Assembly: GCA_002404345.1 (NCBI GenBank) | Contig: DHJN01000268.1 | Span: forward strand, 18,331 to 71,486 | Reading direction: 5' to 3' | From: Actinobacteria bacterium UBA4719 | Lineage (GTDB): Bacteria > Actinomycetota > Actinomycetes > Actinomycetales > Dermatophilaceae | DNA: 53,156 nt | Shown here: positions 25,004-32,153 of the stretch, in pieces | Numbering within the stretch: the stretch's first letter is position 1 | How the letters are laid out: each line of letters begins with the position of its first letter | Program-made: the position numbers and the translations under genes | Notes under the pieces: generated by a model | Databases searched by the model: none | What the model was told of the DNA's origin: nothing | What the model saw: only the letters and a program-made list of their open reading frames with translations

Positions 25004-25702
25004 TCAGCGCACGTTCGCCTTGAGGAACTTGAGGGTGCGTTGCCATGCCTGCTTGGCGTGCTCCTCGTTGTATGTGCCGAGCTTGTCCTGGTCGTTGTGG
25101 AACGCGTGCCCGGCCGGGTAGTAGAAGAACTCGACGCTGCCGGAGGACTCCTCGCGGATCTGCTTCTCAAGGGCGCGAGCCTGCTCGACCGGGTAGAAGC
25201 CGTCTTGCTCGCCGTAGTGGCCCTGGATCGGCGCGGTCACCGCGCGGTACTGGTCGGGAACGGCCGGCCCCACGCCGTAGAAGGGCACGGCCGCGCTGAT
25301 CCTGTCCCCCTGCTGGGCAGCCAGCAGCAGCACGAAGCCTCCGCCCATACAGAAGCCGACCGCACCGACCGTCGAGGAGCTGACGTCGGGGTCGGCGAGC
25401 AGGAAGTCGACCGCGCCGGCGAGATCCTTCGCGGCCTGGTCGACGGGCAGTTCCATGAGCATCTTGCCCGCGGTGTCGGCATCGTGTGCCACGCGTCCGC
25501 CGTAGAGGTCAGGGGCGAGAGCGACGAAGCCTTCGGCCGCGAGCCGGTCGACCACATCGGCCATGTGGTCGTCCAGTCCCCACCACTCCTGCACGACGAT
25601 GACGCCGGGCCCGGAACCCTTCTCCGGCTTGCGAAGGTATCCGTGCGCCTGGCCGCCGTTGCTGGCGAAAGTGACGTTCTGGCGGGGGTTGGTGTCGGTC
25701 AT
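25004..25702 (-). CDS. Dienelactone hydrolase family protein
   Basis: The 232-residue alpha/beta-hydrolase has the family triad: Cys in VGFCMGGGF (Cys rather than Ser nucleophile), Asp in GEQDGFYP and His in PAGHAFHND. The N-terminal GVIVVQEWWGLDDHM with its Glu is also diagnostic. Dienelactone hydrolases open lactone rings, such as in chlorocatechol breakdown. Many members have other or unknown ester substrates, and nothing around it points to aromatic catabolism. The length is standard. Confidence 0.92.
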   Translation of the reverse strand: MTDTNPRQNVTFASNGGQAHGYLRKPEKGSGPGVIVVQEWWGLDDHMADVVDRLAAEGFVALAPDLYGGRVAHDADTAGKMLMELPVDQAAKDLAGAVDFLLADPDVSSSTVGAVGFCMGGGFVLLLAAQQGDRISAAVPFYGVGPAVPDQYRAVTAPIQGHYGEQDGFYPVEQARALEKQIREESSGSVEFFYYPAGHAFHNDQDKLGTYNEEHAKQAWQRTLKFLKANVR

Positions 25703-25941
25703 GAGGATCCCTTCGATAGCAGCAGCAGCACGCGCCGCGGACGCGGTCGCCGACCTTGGCCGGCTGCTGGGCTACGCATCCGGCTGAGTCCTGCCTACCT
25801 TGCGGTCCCGCTCCGCTCATAGCAAGGGCTCGTGATTCCCAACTTGCCCGTGCACCACCGATCTGGACCTCGTTCCACACAATCTCCTTCTGGTGGCTAC
25901 GTTTGATGACCTGAGCACCCCGGCCCTTGTTGGAGAAACCC

Positions 25942-26400
25942 ATGAACGCTAGCCCGCCCTTGCCACCGTTCAACCGCGAAGCCGCCCTCCAGAAGGTGCA
26001 GGGCGCCGAGGACGCCTGGAACACCCGTGACCCTCATCGCGTCGCCCTTGCCTACACGCAGGACTCCGTCTGGCGTAACCGCGACACGTTCGTCCACGGT
26101 CGTGACGAGATCATCGCGTTCCTCACCGGGAAGTGGGAACGCGAGCTGGACTACGTTCTGCGCAAAGGGCTCTGGGCGTTCGGGGACGACCGGATCGCCG
26201 TGCGGTTTCAGTACGAGTGGCACGACGCTGCGGGCTCCTGGTTCCGCAGCTATGGCAACGAGCTGTGGGAGTTCGACGCCGAAGGTCTGATGCTCCGCCG
26301 CGAGGCGAGCATCAACGACGTCCCCATCTCAGAGTCCGATCGGCGCTACTTCGCTCCGCGGACCGAAGCCGAGCGGGGACAGGACTTCCCGCTCTGGTAG
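25942..26400 (+). CDS. NTF2-like (SnoaL/DUF1348) fold protein
   Basis: The ATG at 25942 has GGAGAA 7 bp upstream. An in-frame TTG fifteen bases earlier is less likely. The 152-residue protein matches the DUF1348/NTF2-like family: [24 protein letters not shown], then [19 protein letters not shown] and [19 protein letters not shown]. The fold is a small conical barrel used for binding or catalysis on small molecules. Function is unknown. The 239 bp upstream hold nothing I can recognise. Confidence 0.85.
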   Translation: MNASPPLPPFNREAALQKVQGAEDAWNTRDPHRVALAYTQDSVWRNRDTFVHGRDEIIAFLTGKWERELDYVLRKGLWAFGDDRIAVRFQYEWHDAAGSWFRSYGNELWEFDAEGLMLRREASINDVPISESDRRYFAPRTEAERGQDFPLW

Positions 26401-26480
26401 CCCGCGACGGTTGGGCACCGTAGACGACTTCGGGACCTTTGCCTCTGGTCGGGACGGTCTGTGCCCCCTTCGCTAAGGAC

Positions 26481-26999
26481 ATGCTTGTCTACGACTTCAC
26501 CCAAATTCCGCTGCCGATTGCACTGGTCCGGCACCGACTGCTGCATGCAGTGACCGGGTTGTGGCAACAGGTAGCCGTAGCCGCCTATGACGAAGGCGAG
26601 GAGCTGCTCAGCCGGGTGGGTCCCTTCGGGCCGGTTCCGGGGCTGTCGAAGGCCGTCAGCGTGCATGTCGGCAAGGTCAGAGATCGTGGCGAGGGGTTCG
26701 TCATGCCGCTCCAGTGGGCAGCGACCGGGTCCACCGAGCTGTTCCCGGTGATGCAGGCAGACGTCGAGATCGAACCACTTGGAGCGCAGGCCTCGCAACT
26801 GAGATTCTCCGGTAGCTACGACCCACCGCTGGGATCCGTCGGTAGGCGGCTGGACCGCCTGCTGTTGCATCAGCTCGCCGAGGCTACCGTGCGCGCACTG
26901 CTCAAGCAGCTGGTCGCGGCCCTCCTCGTGGAGCCTGCACCCGACCTCGCGGTCCCCACAGCGGAGCCGAAGGAAACTCGGCCTGCGCATCTTCGCTGA
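26481..26999 (+). CDS. Hypothetical protein, possible START/SRPBCC-like fold
   Basis: The 172-residue protein starts MLVYDFTQIPLP. An upstream TTG at 26439 would add 14 unlikely residues. The pattern of a long central strand (FVMPLQWAATGSTELFPVM), an 'LRFSGSYDPPLGSVGRRLDR' stretch and an amphipathic C-terminal helix resembles SRPBCC/START-type lipid or hydrophobic-ligand proteins, but no residue-level motif proves this. It follows the NTF2-like gene by 80 bp on the same strand. Confidence 0.6.
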   Translation: MLVYDFTQIPLPIALVRHRLLHAVTGLWQQVAVAAYDEGEELLSRVGPFGPVPGLSKAVSVHVGKVRDRGEGFVMPLQWAATGSTELFPVMQADVEIEPLGAQASQLRFSGSYDPPLGSVGRRLDRLLLHQLAEATVRALLKQLVAALLVEPAPDLAVPTAEPKETRPAHLR

Positions 27000-27076
27000 C
27001 GTCCAGATGCGTGAGCGCAGGCTGGCCCGATGCACGGACCTCTCACCCGACTGAACCAGGCCGTGGCTGGGTCCGT

Positions 27077-27110
27077 AATCACGGTATGAAGCGAATCACG
27101 GTATGAAGCG
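27077..27110. repeat. Perfect 17-bp tandem duplication at a start codon
   Basis: AATCACGGTATGAAGCG occurs twice head to tail. Each copy contains an ATG AAG start-like sequence. The first gives a frame closed after six codons, the second begins the lipoprotein-like frame. Confidence 0.9.
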
Positions 27111-27396
27111 CTACTCACTCGCGGCCGGAGCGGCTGCCCTGTCAATTCTGGTTGCCGCCTGTGGCTCGTCAGCGGACACCGTCACGACGCCTGCGCCGCG
27201 GTCGGGCGGCATCGTCATCAGCGGTTGCCTCACCCCTTCATGCAGGGCACTCTCATCGTTTCGGGCTGAACCGGAAGGAAGCAGTGGGATGCCGGTAGGA
27301 CTCGGCCTCCTCGTCGATGAGCGGGTGTCCAGTCAACGTGATACCTCCAGAATGGCTCTGGCCTTTCTCGACGGGCGGTGTGAAAATTGTGGGTAG
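27103..27396 (+). CDS. Short lipoprotein-like frame, probably a gene remnant
   Basis: The first 40 residues look real: MKRYSLAAGAAALSILVAAC is a signal peptide with a LVAAC lipobox, followed by GSSADTVTTPAP as in exported actinobacterial lipoproteins. Beyond about residue 41 the sequence (CLTPSCRALSSFRAEPEG) loses lipoprotein character and fits no family, as if the original gene had been cut and joined to unrelated DNA. It may be a functional small lipoprotein, but a truncated pseudogene is more likely. The start codon lies in a tandem duplication. Confidence 0.4.
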   Translation: MKRYSLAAGAAALSILVAACGSSADTVTTPAPRSGGIVISGCLTPSCRALSSFRAEPEGSSGMPVGLGLLVDERVSSQRDTSRMALAFLDGRCENCG

Positions 27397-27687
27397 CCGG
27401 TGCGCGCCGGCACCCCACACAGTCGGGTGGAGGTGGTCTGTTGGCGGACGAAACTGACCCAATACATCAGCGGTATGGCGGACCCGTGTCCGCCATACCG
27501 GATGTTTGTGACTTCCGACAGTCGGGCCCCATGGCCCGACCTGTCTCCGTAGACACGCGGGACTGTCAGGCTGAAGTAGCGACGCGCGCAGAGAAGGCCG
27601 AGTCGATAGTCTGGGCGAGTCGAGCCGTGCCCACATCACAAGAGCGAAGTATGTACGTAGGAGCAGCACCGACAATGGGAGGTCAAG
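27397..27687. promoter_or_regulatory. Intergenic region with a 30-bp palindrome, upstream of the cupin gene
   Basis: A perfect 13-bp inverted repeat (CGGTATGGCGGAC, 4-bp spacer CCGT) occupies 27471-27500, about 190 bp before the cupin start. No T-run follows. It could be an operator or a transcription terminator for the lipoprotein remnant. GGGAGG at 27678-27683 is the cupin ribosome site. No other gene is seen. Confidence 0.55.
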
Positions 27688-28050
27688 ATGCCAGGTCTTG
27701 TTCGAAAGAGCCTCGATTCACCCGAAGAGACCCGACCGTTCGAAGGCAACACTGGTCAGCTGCAGCTCGTGAACCTGGAAGGGGGCGCCGTCGGTCGCGC
27801 CACCTTCCTGCCGGGTTGGCGGTGGTCAGAGCACATCAAGCCGATAGCCAAGACGGACAGCTGCCAGGCCGCCCACCTGGGCTACTTCGTCTCCGGTCGC
27901 ATGAAGGTCGTCATGGACGACGGCGAAGAGATGGAGTTCGGCCCGGGGGACTTCGGCATCATTGCGCCCGGGCACGACGCGTGGATCATTGGTGACGAGC
28001 CGTGTGTCGTGATCGACTGGCAGGGATTCGCCGACTACGCCAAACGGTGA
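27688..28050 (+). CDS. Cupin domain protein
   Basis: The 120-residue single-domain cupin has the two conserved beta-barrel motifs in the pattern HLGYFVSGRMKVVMDDGEE and GPGDFGIIAPGHDAWIIGD. Metal ligands are partly present (His about 67, a later His about 93), so metal binding is possible. A GGGAGG ribosome site precedes the ATG. Function could be small-molecule binding or isomerase/dioxygenase chemistry. The DUF1003 gene starts 10 bp downstream, so the two form a small operon. Confidence 0.85.
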   Translation: MPGLVRKSLDSPEETRPFEGNTGQLQLVNLEGGAVGRATFLPGWRWSEHIKPIAKTDSCQAAHLGYFVSGRMKVVMDDGEEMEFGPGDFGIIAPGHDAWIIGDEPCVVIDWQGFADYAKR

Positions 28051-28059
28051 GGAGCAGAC

Positions 28060-28482
28060 ATGGTCGCACCCCCGAAGAGCCCTCCACAGCACCCAGTCGT
28101 CGTTGCGCACCTGGGTGACCGGGCGGCGAGTCTCCAGCTACGCGTCGCAGACAAGATCACGGCCTTCGCAGGGTCGATGAACTTTGTCTACATTCACGCG
28201 ATCGTGTTTTCCATGTGGATGCTGGTGCTCGAGAAGAGCCCCTGGCCGACGTTGACCCTGATCGTCTCCCTCGAGGCCATCTTCCTGTCGACCTTCGTCA
28301 TGATCGGCCAGAACCGGCAGTCCGCCTTCACGCAGGCCAAGGCCGACCACGACTTCGTCGAGTCAGAGCTTGAGCTGAAGACCAACACGGAGCTGACGCG
28401 GCAGATCCACGCGTTGACGACCGAATTGCATCACCGCATGCTCAACGGCCCCACCAGCGGGGGAGACGTGGCGCTGGGCTGA
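28060..28482 (+). CDS. DUF1003 family membrane protein
   Basis: The 140-residue protein has the DUF1003 core: ADKITAFAGSMNFVYIHA, then two membrane helices (about 45-62 and 70-88) and the conserved FVMIGQNRQ after the second helix, followed by a charged helical C-terminus. The molecular role is unknown. Its last 52 bases overlap the 3' end of the opposite-strand MarR gene. Confidence 0.88.
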   Translation: MVAPPKSPPQHPVVVAHLGDRAASLQLRVADKITAFAGSMNFVYIHAIVFSMWMLVLEKSPWPTLTLIVSLEAIFLSTFVMIGQNRQSAFTQAKADHDFVESELELKTNTELTRQIHALTTELHHRMLNGPTSGGDVALG

Positions 28483-28937
28483 GGGCGCTCGCGGCGGCGT
28501 GCGACCGCGTGGCCCGCAGGGAAGGCGTCGGCGAGCGATCGGAGCATGCGGAGCGCCTCGTCGACCGGCTGGTCTGCGACGTGTTCGTCGATGGTGGAGT
28601 AGAGGCGTTGTTCCACCGTGGCGATGCGACGGCTCAGTCGCTTGCCGTCTGGGGTGAGGCCCAGTGTGAGGTACCTCCGGTCTGCCGCGTCGACTTCGCG
28701 CTGGACAAGGCCCGCAGCCACGAGACGGTCCACCAGCCGGCTCGGGCTGTTGCCGGTCTCGCAGACCAGGAGCTCGCCAAGGCCGGTGAGAGTGAGCGGC
28801 CCGAAGTCACTGAGAACGCGGATCACTTCGGCCTGGGAGGGGGTGACGCCAAGCGGCCGTAGCTCGGCGGCCAGCAGCCGGTTGCCCTCCCGCTGGATCG
28901 CCAGGATCAGGTAGCGCAGCTCCTCGGCGATCCTCAC
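28431..28937 (-). CDS. MarR-family transcriptional regulator
   Basis: The 168-residue protein has the MarR winged-helix pattern: GVTPSQAEVIRVLSDFGP, GELLVCETGNSPSRLVDRLV (recognition helix) and QREVDAADRRYLTLGLTPDGK (wing). It overlaps the stop of the upstream lactonase-like gene by four bases and is thus co-expressed with it. MarR proteins usually repress their own operon and release DNA on binding a small ligand. The 18-bp palindrome before the operon is the probable site. The ligand may be the substrate or product of the metallo-hydrolase. Confidence 0.9.
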   Translation of the reverse strand: MRIAEELRYLILAIQREGNRLLAAELRPLGVTPSQAEVIRVLSDFGPLTLTGLGELLVCETGNSPSRLVDRLVAAGLVQREVDAADRRYLTLGLTPDGKRLSRRIATVEQRLYSTIDEHVADQPVDEALRMLRSLADAFPAGHAVARRRERPQPSATSPPLVGPLSMR

Positions 28938-29812
28938 GGTCGGGTCGGCTCCGGGGCGAGCGACCTGGCCAGCCGGTCGGCCGCGGCCGGGTCGTGGGCT
29001 GCCAGCACGGCCAGGTCAGGGAAGGCCTGTCGCAGTGTGTTGACCGCCGTCACGGACTGGTGCATCTGCCCCTTGTGCCCGGCGCCGGGCACGTGTCCGG
29101 CCTCGAGCAGGTCTGCGTCGTAGGTCAGGTCACCGACCATCAGCAGCGGTGCGTGACCGGGTCGACGTACCAGCAGAGACATCGACCCGGGGGTGTGGCC
29201 GGGTGTGGGCAGCAGGACCAGGCTGCCGTCGCCGAAGAGGTCGTGCCCCGTGTTGAAGGACGCCAGGCCGGGATCGCCGAGGGACTCGGGATGCACCCGG
29301 TCCCAGTGCAGCCCATCTAGCTCGATGTGGTCGCGCAGGAACCCGCGCAGCCCGGCCATCGGCCGCTGCATGGAGGACCACTCCCGTTCGCTCACCACGA
29401 TGTTGGCGTGGCTGAGCTCGGGCAGTCCGCCGATGTGGTCCTGGTGCAGATGCGACAGGACCGTGGTGTGCACGTCTGCGATGTCGTGGCCGAGCGCGGC
29501 CAGCTGCCATGTGAGGGTCTGGTCCGGGCCGATGTCGAATCGTGCCAGCCGGTCATAGAGGAGCCCGATGAACCCGCTCGGGAAGTACCTCTGGTCGGTC
29601 ACCGAGGCGCGGTCCTGGCCGGTGTCGAAGAGCACCAGCCCGTTCCGATGCTCGATGACGTACGTGTTGATCGGCCGCGGGCGGGTCCACGCGCGGGATG
29701 TCGCCAGCCACACATAGGTGTTCTTCCGTGTCGGCCCGACGTGCTCCGGTCGGATCTGCACCGTGCCGGTGCTCAGCACGGATACGCGAGAGATGGGGTC
29801 CTGGTGCGTCAT
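28934..29812 (-). CDS. MBL-fold metallo-hydrolase, N-acyl-homoserine-lactonase-like
   Basis: The ATG at 29812 (MTHQDPISR) is chosen; longer frames would run through the palindromic operator. The 292-residue protein has the metal motif SHLHQDHIGG, His in PTPGHTPGS, Asp in MVGDLTYDADLL and a last His in LAAHDPAAAD, the ligand set of the metallo-beta-lactamase fold. The length and TYVIEHRNGLVLFDTGQD start resemble AHL-lactonase-type (AttM/AiiA) proteins. It may open a lactone ring in a signal or metabolite, and the acyl specificity cannot be judged. It is first in an operon with the MarR gene. Confidence 0.83.
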   Translation of the reverse strand: MTHQDPISRVSVLSTGTVQIRPEHVGPTRKNTYVWLATSRAWTRPRPINTYVIEHRNGLVLFDTGQDRASVTDQRYFPSGFIGLLYDRLARFDIGPDQTLTWQLAALGHDIADVHTTVLSHLHQDHIGGLPELSHANIVVSEREWSSMQRPMAGLRGFLRDHIELDGLHWDRVHPESLGDPGLASFNTGHDLFGDGSLVLLPTPGHTPGSMSLLVRRPGHAPLLMVGDLTYDADLLEAGHVPGAGHKGQMHQSVTAVNTLRQAFPDLAVLAAHDPAAADRLARSLAPEPTRP

Positions 29813-29835
29813 GGTTCTTGCCTTCCGCTGGGTGG

Positions 29836-29881
29836 TCGTCAATAGATGATACGGCATGTATGTCGTATCATCTATTGACGA
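29836..29881. promoter_or_regulatory. Perfect 18-bp inverted repeat, probable MarR operator
   Basis: The arm TCGTCAATAGATGATACG (29836-29853) is perfectly repeated in inverse orientation at 29864-29881, with a 10-bp spacer. It lies 24-69 bp upstream of the lactonase-like start and is AT-rich within an otherwise GC-rich region. It is larger than an average MarR site, so two overlapping dimers may bind. It is also within 100 bp of arsR, on the opposite side. Confidence 0.8.
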
Positions 29882-29951
29882 GTCCCGAGGGGATCGGAGG
29901 AGGCGCCAGCGGGAGACGAGTACGAACTCTGCAGCCGGCTTGCGCCTTGGT

Positions 29952-29971
29952 TCGATAAGTGTCAATATCGA
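29952..29971. promoter_or_regulatory. Putative ArsR operator
   Basis: TCGATA and TATCGA form a 6-bp dyad with 8 bp between them, ending 3 bp before the arsR ATG. Short TCGA-containing dyads in front of the gene are common for actinobacterial ArsR proteins. Confidence 0.55.
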
Positions 29972-29974
29972 TTG

Positions 29975-30370
29975 ATGTCGAAGCAGAGCCTACCGGTGGT
30001 GCAGACCGAACCGTGTTGTTCGCCGCTGGTGCGCCAGCCGCTGACCGAGGACTGGGCAGGTGACCTGGCCCGGATGTTCAAGGCCCTGGGTGACCCGGTG
30101 CGTTTGCGGCTGCTGAGCCTGGTGGCCAGTCATGCCGGGGGGGAGGCCTGTGTCTGCGACCTGTCTGCTGGCTTCGATCTGACCCAGCCGACGATCTCTC
30201 ACCACCTCAAGGTCTTGCGCGAGACCGGGCTGCTGGAGTGCGAGCGGCGCGGCACCTGGGTCTACTACTGGGTGGTGCCAGCTGCGCTGGCGCAGCTGTC
30301 CGCAGTGCTCGGCTCGCCTGACGTCAGCACTGCTCAGCTCGGCACGACCGCGCCTGCAGTGCTGGCATGA
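29975..30370 (+). CDS. arsR: ArsR-family arsenite-responsive repressor
   Basis: The start is ATG 29975; a TTG one codon earlier is also possible. The 131-residue protein has the ArsR/SmtB winged helix: FKALGDPVRLRLLSLV, then EACVCDLSAGFDLTQPTISHHLKVL. The Cys-x-Cys in ACVCDL matches the As(III)-binding CVC box at the start of the DNA-binding helix, with another Cys pair near the N-terminus (EPCCSP). It should leave its operator when As(III) binds. It is the first gene of the ars operon and overlaps arsC by four bases. Confidence 0.93.
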   Translation: MSKQSLPVVQTEPCCSPLVRQPLTEDWAGDLARMFKALGDPVRLRLLSLVASHAGGEACVCDLSAGFDLTQPTISHHLKVLRETGLLECERRGTWVYYWVVPAALAQLSAVLGSPDVSTAQLGTTAPAVLA

Positions 30371-30801
30371 CCGGTGCCCGGCCCAGCGTGTTGTTCGTTT
30401 GCGTGCACAATGCCGGTCGCTCACAGATGGCCGCCGGCTTCCTCGCCCACCTCAGCGGCGGGCAGGTCGAGGTGCGCTCGGCCGGGAGCCTGCCCGGCGA
30501 CCAGGTGAACCCCTCCGCTGTGGCCGCGATGGCCGAGATGGACATCGACATCTCCCAGCAGACCCCGAAGGTCCTCACCACCGACGCCGTCCAAGCCTCT
30601 GACGTGGTGATCACGATGGGCTGCGGTGACTCCTGCCCGATCTTCCCTGGCAAGCGTTACCTCGACTGGCACTTGGAGGATCCAGCGGGCCAGGGCCTTG
30701 AGGCGGTGCGCCCCATCCGCGACGACATCAAGGCCCGGGTCCAGGCGCTGCTGGTCGAGCTGCTGCCCGATCAGAGCCCCGCACCGGCAACCCATCGCTA
30801 G
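30367..30801 (+). CDS. arsC: Arsenate reductase, low-molecular-weight phosphatase type
   Basis: The 144-residue protein begins with the LMW-PTP loop VCVHNAGRSQMA (Cys-X5-Arg) and has the GCGDSCPIFPG element with two further Cys, as in thiol-coupled arsenate reductases. It converts As(V) to As(III). In actinobacteria the reductant is thioredoxin or mycothiol, and this sequence does not decide which. The start overlaps the arsR stop. The downstream arsM can use the As(III). Confidence 0.92.
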   Translation: MTGARPSVLFVCVHNAGRSQMAAGFLAHLSGGQVEVRSAGSLPGDQVNPSAVAAMAEMDIDISQQTPKVLTTDAVQASDVVITMGCGDSCPIFPGKRYLDWHLEDPAGQGLEAVRPIRDDIKARVQALLVELLPDQSPAPATHR

Positions 30802-30813
30802 CCACCGTCCGTC

Positions 30814-30840
30814 AGACCCAGGAGGAGACCCAGGAGGAGA
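30814..30840. repeat. 12-bp tandem repeat duplicating the arsM ribosome binding site
   Basis: AGACCCAGGAGG occurs twice, with a third partial copy. Each carries AGGAGG, one 6 bp and one 18 bp before the arsM ATG. The nearer one is at the right distance for initiation. Confidence 0.8.
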
Positions 30841-30843
30841 CCC

Positions 30844-31623
30844 ATGAGCGCACCTGAGGGCGTCCGGGAGATGGTCCGCCGGCGGTACGCCGAGGCCGCC
30901 ACCCGCTCTGCGGCCGGGGACCACGAGCAGGGCTGCGCGGTCGAAACCTCGTGCTGTGGCGCGGCACCCGTGACGACGACCGATGAGCAGGGCCGGGTCG
31001 TGTTCGGCGCCGAGCTCTACAGTCCCAGCGCGGCAGCGGGCGTTCCGCAGGCCGCTCTGGCGGCCTCGCTCGGCTGCGGCGTACCGACTGCGGTCGCGGA
31101 CCTGCACCCCGGTGAGGTGGTCCTCGATCTGGGCTCCGGCGCCGGTGCCGATGTCCTCATCTCCGCCCGCCGCGTTGCTCCCGACGGTCGGGCGATCGGG
31201 TTGGACATGACCTCGGAGATGCTCGAGCTGGCCCGACGCAACGCCGCCGAGGCCGGCGTGGACAACGTGGAGTTCCTCCAGGGCTACCTGGAGGACATGC
31301 CCCTGCCCGACGACAGCGTCGACGTGGTGATCTCCAACTGTGTCCTCAACCTCGCCGCCGACAAGAACGTGGTGCTCGCCGAAGCCGCGCGGGTGCTACG
31401 CCCCGGTGGGCGGCTGTCGTTCTCCGACGTTATCGCCGACGAGAGCATGGACGAGACCACCAAGGACGACGTGAGCGAGTGGACCGGTTGCATCGCCGGG
31501 GTCCTCACCCACACCGAGTTCAGCAAGGCGCTCACCGCCGCGGGGTTCAGCGACATCGAGATCCGCCTCACCCACCGGGTGCACGCCCACGCCCAGGCCG
31601 CGATCATCCGCGCCTCTCACTGA
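30844..31623 (+). CDS. arsM: Arsenite S-adenosylmethionine methyltransferase
   Basis: The 259-residue protein has a SAM-binding site ([15 protein letters not shown]) and the three conserved Cys of ArsM, in SLGCGVP, SNCVLNL and TGCIAGVL, plus an N-terminal SCCGA. The family methylates As(III) to mono-, di- and trimethylarsine species, which may be volatile. The [13 protein letters not shown] region before the SAM motif is typical of bacterial ArsM. With the arsenite pump absent, methylation could be the main detoxification route. Confidence 0.93.
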   Translation: MSAPEGVREMVRRRYAEAATRSAAGDHEQGCAVETSCCGAAPVTTTDEQGRVVFGAELYSPSAAAGVPQAALAASLGCGVPTAVADLHPGEVVLDLGSGAGADVLISARRVAPDGRAIGLDMTSEMLELARRNAAEAGVDNVEFLQGYLEDMPLPDDSVDVVISNCVLNLAADKNVVLAEAARVLRPGGRLSFSDVIADESMDETTKDDVSEWTGCIAGVLTHTEFSKALTAAGFSDIEIRLTHRVHAHAQAAIIRASH

Positions 31624-31706
31624 CCGGTCCCGAACCGCACACACCTCAACCCAGGTATGGCGCCCGCCGGGGACCATCTGCACCACCACTGTTGGAAGGA
31701 AACACC

Positions 31707-32153
31707 ATGACCAAGCCCGTCGAGGTCTTCGACCCCGCGATGTGCTGTTCGACGGGGGTCTGCGGGCCCAGCGTGGACCCGGAGCTCGCCCGCTTCGAGG
31801 CCGACCTTCGCTGGCTCGGCACCCAGGGAGCCAGCGTGACCCGCTACAACTTGGCGGCCGAGCCCGGCGAGTTCGTGACCCGGCCGGTGGTGGCCGCCAT
31901 GCTGAAGTCTGGCGGGGAGGACGTTCTGCCGATCGTTCTGGTCGACGGCAAGCTCCGCTTCAGCGGTACGTGGCCCTCCCGTGCCGACCTCGCCACCCCC
32001 TTGGGCATCGAGGTTCCGGTGGTGGGCACCGACCTGCTCGCTCCCGCGGGCGAGACCTGCTGCACCCCCACGGAGCAGGCCACCACCGGCTGCTGCGCCC
32101 CCGCCGAGCAAGCAGCTGCACAGCAGAACGCCAGTCAAGGCGGCTGTTGCTGA
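31707..32153 (+). CDS. arsD: ArsD-like arsenic metallochaperone
   Basis: The 148-residue protein starts with the ArsD motif MCCSTGVCGPSVDPELARF (Cys pair plus a third Cys), the As(III) transfer site. Further vicinal Cys pairs lie in the tail (TCCTPTEQ, TGCCAPAEQ and the last GGCC). ArsD passes As(III) to the ArsA ATPase. The start follows GGAAGGA by 6-8 bp. Its stop codon overlaps the arsA start (TGATG). With arsA broken, the chaperone may be without a client. Confidence 0.93.
   Translation: MTKPVEVFDPAMCCSTGVCGPSVDPELARFEADLRWLGTQGASVTRYNLAAEPGEFVTRPVVAAMLKSGGEDVLPIVLVDGKLRFSGTWPSRADLATPLGIEVPVVGTDLLAPAGETCCTPTEQATTGCCAPAEQAAAQQNASQGGCC

Noticed and set aside
27253..27675. 140-codon minus-strand frame with some ordered segments
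   Set aside because: It contains the palindrome and has no ribosome site or known motif. Coding could not be supported.
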